DNA of 64,000 nucleotides from Sipunculus nudus (lineage: Eukaryota > Annelida > Sipuncula > Golfingiida > Sipunculidae). The translations under genes were made by a program, and so were the position numbers. Numbering within the stretch: the first letter of the stretch is position 1; each line of letters opens with the position of its first letter. Shown here piece by piece: positions 59,365-64,000 of the stretch. Below the pieces are notes generated by a model. That model had not been told where the DNA came from and did no database searches. It was given only the letters and a program-made list of their open reading frames with translations. The stretch covers positions 936,501 through 1,000,500 of the forward strand of contig CM049315.1 of NCBI GenBank assembly GCA_026874595.1. Direction: 5' to 3'.

Positions 59365-60995
59365 CAATATTGTTCTAAATGCTTGTGAACATATTTCAAG
59401 TAAAACTTTTCAACCCAAACCTTCAGTCTTTCACATATGCCACATCTATGCATCACTGAATGTGATTCAGACTTCATATTTATGGGTCTTTTTGCATGAA
59501 GAAAAAACTAATTGACTTTGAGGTCAGCTGGTCAGGAGGTTAAAGGTTGCACGTCTAAGTTATTCATTCATTGGTTGCCAAGTAATTCCACCCGGCCAGA
59601 TGTAATTGGTTAGTAGTTACCCATCATTTAGAAAGAATCCAGTTGATATGTGGGCAAAAGGCCAAGGTCATAGGTCAGATCAACTTATTTTGTAGACCAT
59701 CTCTATTTTTCTTGTATATATAAGCTTGCACTCCAGCTGGTACATCTCACCGTGTGGCTGTAATTGTGAGTGACACTGGTGACATATGACTCCCTTTTGT
59801 ATCAGGCTATTAAGTGATAAGGCTGAGTGATAAGTACCTCGTTACTGCATAACAAAACACTGTTGTTGGAATACTTCAGCCAGGAATTAACACTATGAGA
59901 GTATAGTATTAAGGTTAAGCTACTGATTTATAAGATGATGGGAACATTTTGCAGTTTATTTTATGGAATCATAGCAATAAACTTTGTTTCCTAGATATCT
60001 GAATATTTTTATATAAATCACCACATATAAAAGCAAGTGTTTGTTCTCATAATATGTGGATGTGTACTTGATTTAGGATGGCTTTATTTTATTACAAGTC
60101 TCTTAGCCATGCTTTCTGTATTTCTATTCTTTCAGGTTTTGCAGTTTACCAACCCTGCTGACCCCATTGAAAAGCAGAGTGATAATAAAAAATATTGGAC
60201 CTACACTTTTACATTTGCATATCTATAAATCTGATATGAGCGCCTGAACATGCCTTTTGAATTGTTTTGGACATTCATTACTGTAACATCATTTGGAGAA
60301 TTTGCCCCAAGTTTGGTCTCTTGTTGGAGGATGTGTGATATCAAATGTCAGACTTGTCAGAAATCCATTATGTCTGTCAGTTAGCCACCTTAGAAATCTT
60401 TTTTTCAGTGCAGTTTCAGTAATTAACCTTCAATTTTTGGTCCGATTTAGAGAATGGTTGTTGTCTGATTTCAGACCTGTCAGAAGTCCAAAATGGCCAC
60501 CAGGCAACCATCTTTAAATTCCTTTTGATCATATTATCTCAAGAACTGTTAAAGTGAAGGCAGTCGGACGTATATTAATGTAATCTTGCAAAGGATTGGG
60601 TCAAATATTTCTTAATAAATATTATCATCATATATGAAAGTGCAGTACAGTTGGCTTGTATTAAATAAAAATTCATACAGAAGCACCTGTTTCTTGATTT
60701 TTTGCTATATATTTTGATCTTATATTTGCCCTTTGTGGTGTTTCTTTTGAGACTGACAGGTATCAAGTAAGCTATGGGAATAGTTCTGGATACCTTAACA
60801 ATCATACATTTTCCTCAGACCATTAAATCACTGTGTTTTAACCAGACATAGGTGATATATATTTCTGTTGTCGTAGAAAATTTCAACAAATTGGCAAATT
60901 GGTTCTTCAAAATTTGACTGGAAGTTGTGAATCTCAGCCCATGATGTCACAGGTCATGCTTGGCAGCTGAGCGTCATGACCCATGGGTCACTTGT

Positions 60996-61559
60996 TTTAT
61001 CATACTGTTCCCTTTTCTCACTTTCTCATCAATTTGTTAACACTTTCTAAATGGAAAATTAAATGCAGTTTCAGATTAAAATTAATTGAATGGGAGAAAA
61101 TGTTTAAACCGTTAAATTAAATAATTCCACATAAAAGTATATGACATTCGAATTCCATCCAGAACTTTCATTAAGTAAGTTACAAAAATAAGTCCATAAA
61201 TTGTCGCAAACCCATACTGGGCAAGGATCGAATGATTGATTAGGTGGTTCATGTTTGACATATATTAGAGCGCTACATGTTGACGACATCCGTAAACGTC
61301 ACCGTATAGTCTCGCTCTACAATTATTGACGTCACTGTAGTTTCGCTCTTCAATTTACTGACGTTAACCTCGTCTCTTTTTACAAGTTACTAATGTCACC
61401 GTTCTCCCTCTGAACGTCAGATGATCGTCGTTAAACCTTCTTTGCATGCCGCCTTCTTTGGTACGGCGGATTCGACATGTAATACGTCCGAGGCTAAATT
61501 GATGTTTCAACAGAGGAAAAAGCAATATTTCTTCACCAGTACTAACATACAATTCAGCA
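60996..61559. other. Intergenic DNA, nothing recognised
   Basis: It includes a degenerate tandem motif of GACGTCAC/GTCTCGCTCT type at about 61280-61400. I see no gene. Confidence 0.5.
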
Positions 61560-62145
61560 GTATTACAGCACATCTGAAGCAGATTTGCAGCAGACAGCCA
61601 GAGCAGTGTTTCCAGCAGATCTGCAACAGTTATTCAGTATATTACAGCATATGCTGTATATGTGCACCAAGACCTATGGCTTATATGCTGAAAGTCTGCT
61701 CCCCAATTGAACATAATCCAGTATTGCGCAGCAGATTTGGAGCAGTGATGCAGCACAAAATGAGCGGTTCCAATTATTTAAATTAGTGCTCCAATGGATA
61801 TATCCAATAGTGCTCTATTTGCATATTAGAAGCAGGTTTTCAGCAGTTCTTCAGCAGAACCTGAGCAGTATGCTCTCATGGAGCAGACCTGCGTGCTCCC
61901 CTAGAGCAGTGTTGTGTGCTCTCCCAGAGCAGTGCTCTCCTGAAGCAGACCAGTATGCTCTTCTGCAGCCGTGCTCTCTTGGAGCAGTGCTTTGTGCTCT
62001 CCTAGAACACACCTGTGTGGTCTCAAAAAGCTGTGTTCTCTTGGAGCAGTGCCGTGTGCTCTCATACAGCAGATTTTTGTGCTCTCCTGGAGTGGACCTG
62101 TGTGCTCTCCTTAAGCAGTGCTGTCCTAGAGCACACCCATTCAAA
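61560..62145. repeat. GAGCAG/TGCTCTC hairpin-rich minisatellite
   Basis: From about 61868, units of 20-24 bp alternate TGCTCTC and (T/A)GGAGCAG words, for example TGCTCCCCTAGAGCA and TGCTCTCCTAGAACA, so successive units can fold into short stems. Upstream (61560-61860) is a looser AGCAG-rich zone. Frames of up to 163 codons run across it but encode only the repeat. Confidence 0.8.
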
Positions 62146-62402
62146 GTATTTCACTTCACATTCACTTTGTCAATTTTCATTTTTTTTTGTATTTTCTTGA
62201 GTAGTGTCCACGCATCGAAATTCTCTTTAACAAATGTGAATGGAATGAAAAACACCTTTCAACGTGTAACAGTATAAAAGACCTTTACTAATGATATACA
62301 ATTATAATTGGCTAAAAAAGGAAAACGGAAACCTGAAAAAAATAAGTAAAATAACATTTAAATTATTCTAAGAACAAGTGACTATATATATATATTTATA
62401 TA

Positions 62403-62457
<55 letters not shown>

Positions 62458-62742
62458 ATCAACCTTTAAATTTATGATGAGGTCCTGGACAGACAAGTGC
62501 CAATGACACAACTTTTTATAAGATGTTTTCACTATTGATAATGTTGTAAGAAAGTACCGGTATATTGTACATATATAGCCGGGAAGCCTGGGGGACATGG
62601 TTATTGGGCCCCCGAATTCTGCTCCCAATAATATGATGGAAAAAGGAGTACCAGTATTCCTCAATGTACAGGAAATATATTCTCCTGTACAATATAACCT
62701 GATAGATTAATAGACTATCCCCTCCCCATATCAACCTCATCA

Positions 62743-62806
<64 letters not shown>

Positions 62807-63113
62807 GCTAAGAATCGGATCTAAAATTTGTAATCAATTAATCAGAACTTGTGGCAAACGATTATCGATTAATTTACATGACAGTTGGACAGTATGGGGA
62901 CTGCTCACACTCAGGCTGCTGCCACCTTGGAAATGAAGAATGAACTACAATTTAATTTTTTTTAACCTTGTGAATTCTAGAATCCTCTTACAACAAGACT
63001 AAGATACTGAGAGACCGACCTTGAATATAATTTTCATGTGAAGATGGGCGATATTCCGGCACAAATCTATGAAATTTAGTGGACCGATTCTCTAGGATAA
63101 AACAGATAAATAT
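62146..63113. other. Intergenic DNA with two long (AT)n tracts
   Basis: Nearly pure (AT)n/(TA)n tracts lie at about 62383-62456 and 62746-62802. No gene is seen between or around them. Confidence 0.7.
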
Positions 63114-63884
63114 TGTTACGGAACCTAATATAAACAGATCACGATGAACACAAATTTTTGTAATGGAGATTAAAAAAAAATCAGATTCTGTAACACTAGG
63201 CAGCGTGAAATGTCTAGGGGAATGAATAAAGAAGTCAGTGATTTTTTGTTAACAAATAACTGTAATTTATTCTTAAAACAACCCTAACAATACAATAAAC
63301 TAAATCAATACAATTATACAGTAAAACAGCGTTATAGCAACAAGTTAATACAATCACACAGAAAGATAATGGTACAATACCTGGATACCAATACCGTCAC
63401 AACGATAAGTCCTTTAAATGTAAACTCTTGGAGAATGACAGTCCTGTGGAAAGTTCTTTCAACAACCCAGAAAGTAAACTGAAGTCCAAAAGCATAAAAT
63501 CCAGGAGAAATTCTATGAAAATGTATAATTCGTCGGATAAGGTCTTAGAATCTGACAAACGCTTCTGCGTCCGCTGGTATCTGCTCTGCTGTCTGACCTC
63601 TGGTTCTAAAAAACAGCCTCTTTATATACCTTCATACCCCAAGCCGGGAATTTTCCACTTCTCGAACAGTCTATAAGTTCTTGCACAACACGCGTTTCAG
63701 GGATTATCGAGAACACATCGCTGTTCGTACCTCCACATACCAGGGCCATCACGTGACCCACGACCAGGCGTGAAAACCCAAGGCTAACATGACAACGAGA
63801 GTTCAACCAGTACGGATTAAACATAAAATGTAGCAACAACACGAGTTACGCCCGTGTCACATAATAAAAAGAGCACCTGTAACA
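63114..63884 (-). repeat. Solo LTR related to the Gmr1-like element
   Basis: It starts TGTTACGGAACCTAAT and ends CACCTGTAACA, and shares with the 19.6-20.3 kb LTR the blocks TTATTCTTAAAACAACCC, GAAAGTAAACTGAAG and CCAGTACGGATTAAAC. It is flanked by ATAT on both sides (63110-63113 and 63885-63888), a 4-bp target duplication. No internal region is present, so it arose by recombination between two LTRs. It carries extra sequence (about 63128-63255) lacking in the other LTR. A TATA-like element is retained at about 63620 on the minus strand. Confidence 0.88.
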
Positions 63885-64000
63885 ATATATATATATATAA
63901 GATGATAATGGTTATGTCTTCTCCGATTATGTATTTCTTAATAATGCATTCACATATGTTAGTGACTCTTGGTCTACTACCTCCAGGTTGGACCACTGTG
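63885..64000. other. (AT)n and window edge
   Basis: A short (AT)n tract (the LTR's target) and about 100 bp of unremarkable sequence. Confidence 0.6.

Larger units (their letters stand above)
58860..59480. repeat. About 140-bp tandem repeat, 4-5 diverged units
   Basis: GAGGTCACAAGGTCAAAGGT-type cores lie near 58918, 59063, 59205 and 59338, with CTTCTTTGAAAAG, CATTTTAAGCCAAACCTTTC and ACATATAGCTCACCTA blocks between them. It is non-coding. Confidence 0.85.
58580..60995. mobile_element. Mollusc-type repeat element with AGCTCAGCTGA end
   Basis: The left end AGCTCAGCTGACGTTCAGTC is followed by a CCGTCCGGCCGG-rich segment. A right-hand GCAGCTGAGCGTCATGACCC...TCACTTGTTT lies at 60963-60996 and is partly inverted relative to the left end. 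Such starts, a nearby run of CCGTC/GTCCG words and an ending in ...CTTGTTT match a repeat class I associate with mollusc genomes (recollection, not checked). The inside holds a roughly 140-bp tandem repeat and no transposase. The middle (59700-60300) may be unrelated DNA. Confidence 0.4.

Noticed and set aside
61786-62277. 163-codon Cys/Leu/Ala-rich protein
   Set aside because: The frame spans the GAGCAG/TGCTCTC minisatellite and encodes only its repeats.
1-64000. tRNA, rRNA or SINE genes
   Set aside because: I looked for paired A-box/B-box-like sequences and rRNA-like stretches by eye and found none convincing. A tRNAscan-type search would be decisive.

Overview
This is eukaryotic, almost certainly animal, DNA. 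It is AT-rich, gene-poor and repeat-rich, with many microsatellites, minisatellites and degraded transposons. There are no bacterial-style operons. The only intact protein gene I can support is a seven-transmembrane receptor at about 43.3-44.4 kb. The receptor type (galanin/allatostatin-A-like) and the repeat style (AGCTCA-ended elements, AAGGTCA-rich repeats, hairpin-bearing tandem repeats) suggest a lophotrochozoan, most likely a bivalve or other mollusc. That placement is inference.

Layout. 0-9 kb: unannotated AT-rich DNA with 34-bp, 23-bp, 57-bp and 19-bp tandem arrays and a decayed non-LTR retrotransposon fragment (4.5-5.2 kb). 10-12.2 kb: a possible short first exon, and a GC-rich island with a TATA-type promoter on the minus strand. 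14.26-20.31 kb: a Ty3/gypsy-class LTR retrotransposon on the minus strand. Its genes run gag, protease, integrase, reverse transcriptase, RNase H, so integrase precedes RT as in Ty1/copia and in the Gmr1-like gypsy group. It is broken by stops, frameshifts and deletions. A related solo LTR flanked by ATAT duplications lies at 63.1-63.9 kb.

21.7-22.7 kb: a 46-bp satellite with higher-order structure. 23.6-36 kb: low-copy tandem duplications, a Tigger/pogo-like transposon remnant (28.3-29.1 kb) and a 62-bp array (33.0-33.3 kb). 37.3-39.2 kb: a GC-rich 63-bp minisatellite of about 23 units with two variant types in blocks. 39.7-42.1 kb: a candidate non-autonomous DNA transposon built around a roughly 160-bp tandem repeat. 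43.3-44.4 kb: the receptor gene.

48.4-51.0 kb: a compound repeat in which hairpin units, a spacer and a 148-bp array are duplicated with a 1,490-bp period. 51.0-51.5 and 57.6-57.8 kb: two clusters of ACATGT palindromes matching the p53-family half-site pattern, bracketing about 6 kb of AT-rich DNA. 57.4-58.1 kb: a promoter-like region with a GGTCACGTGACC site and a YY1-type site. 58.6-61.0 kb: a repeat element with clustered AGGTCA nuclear-receptor half-sites. 61.6-62.1 kb: a TGCTC/GAGCA hairpin array.

The window gives no evidence that its parts act together in a pathway. The points most worth following are the gene order of the LTR element, the receptor, and the repeats that carry transcription-factor-like motifs.
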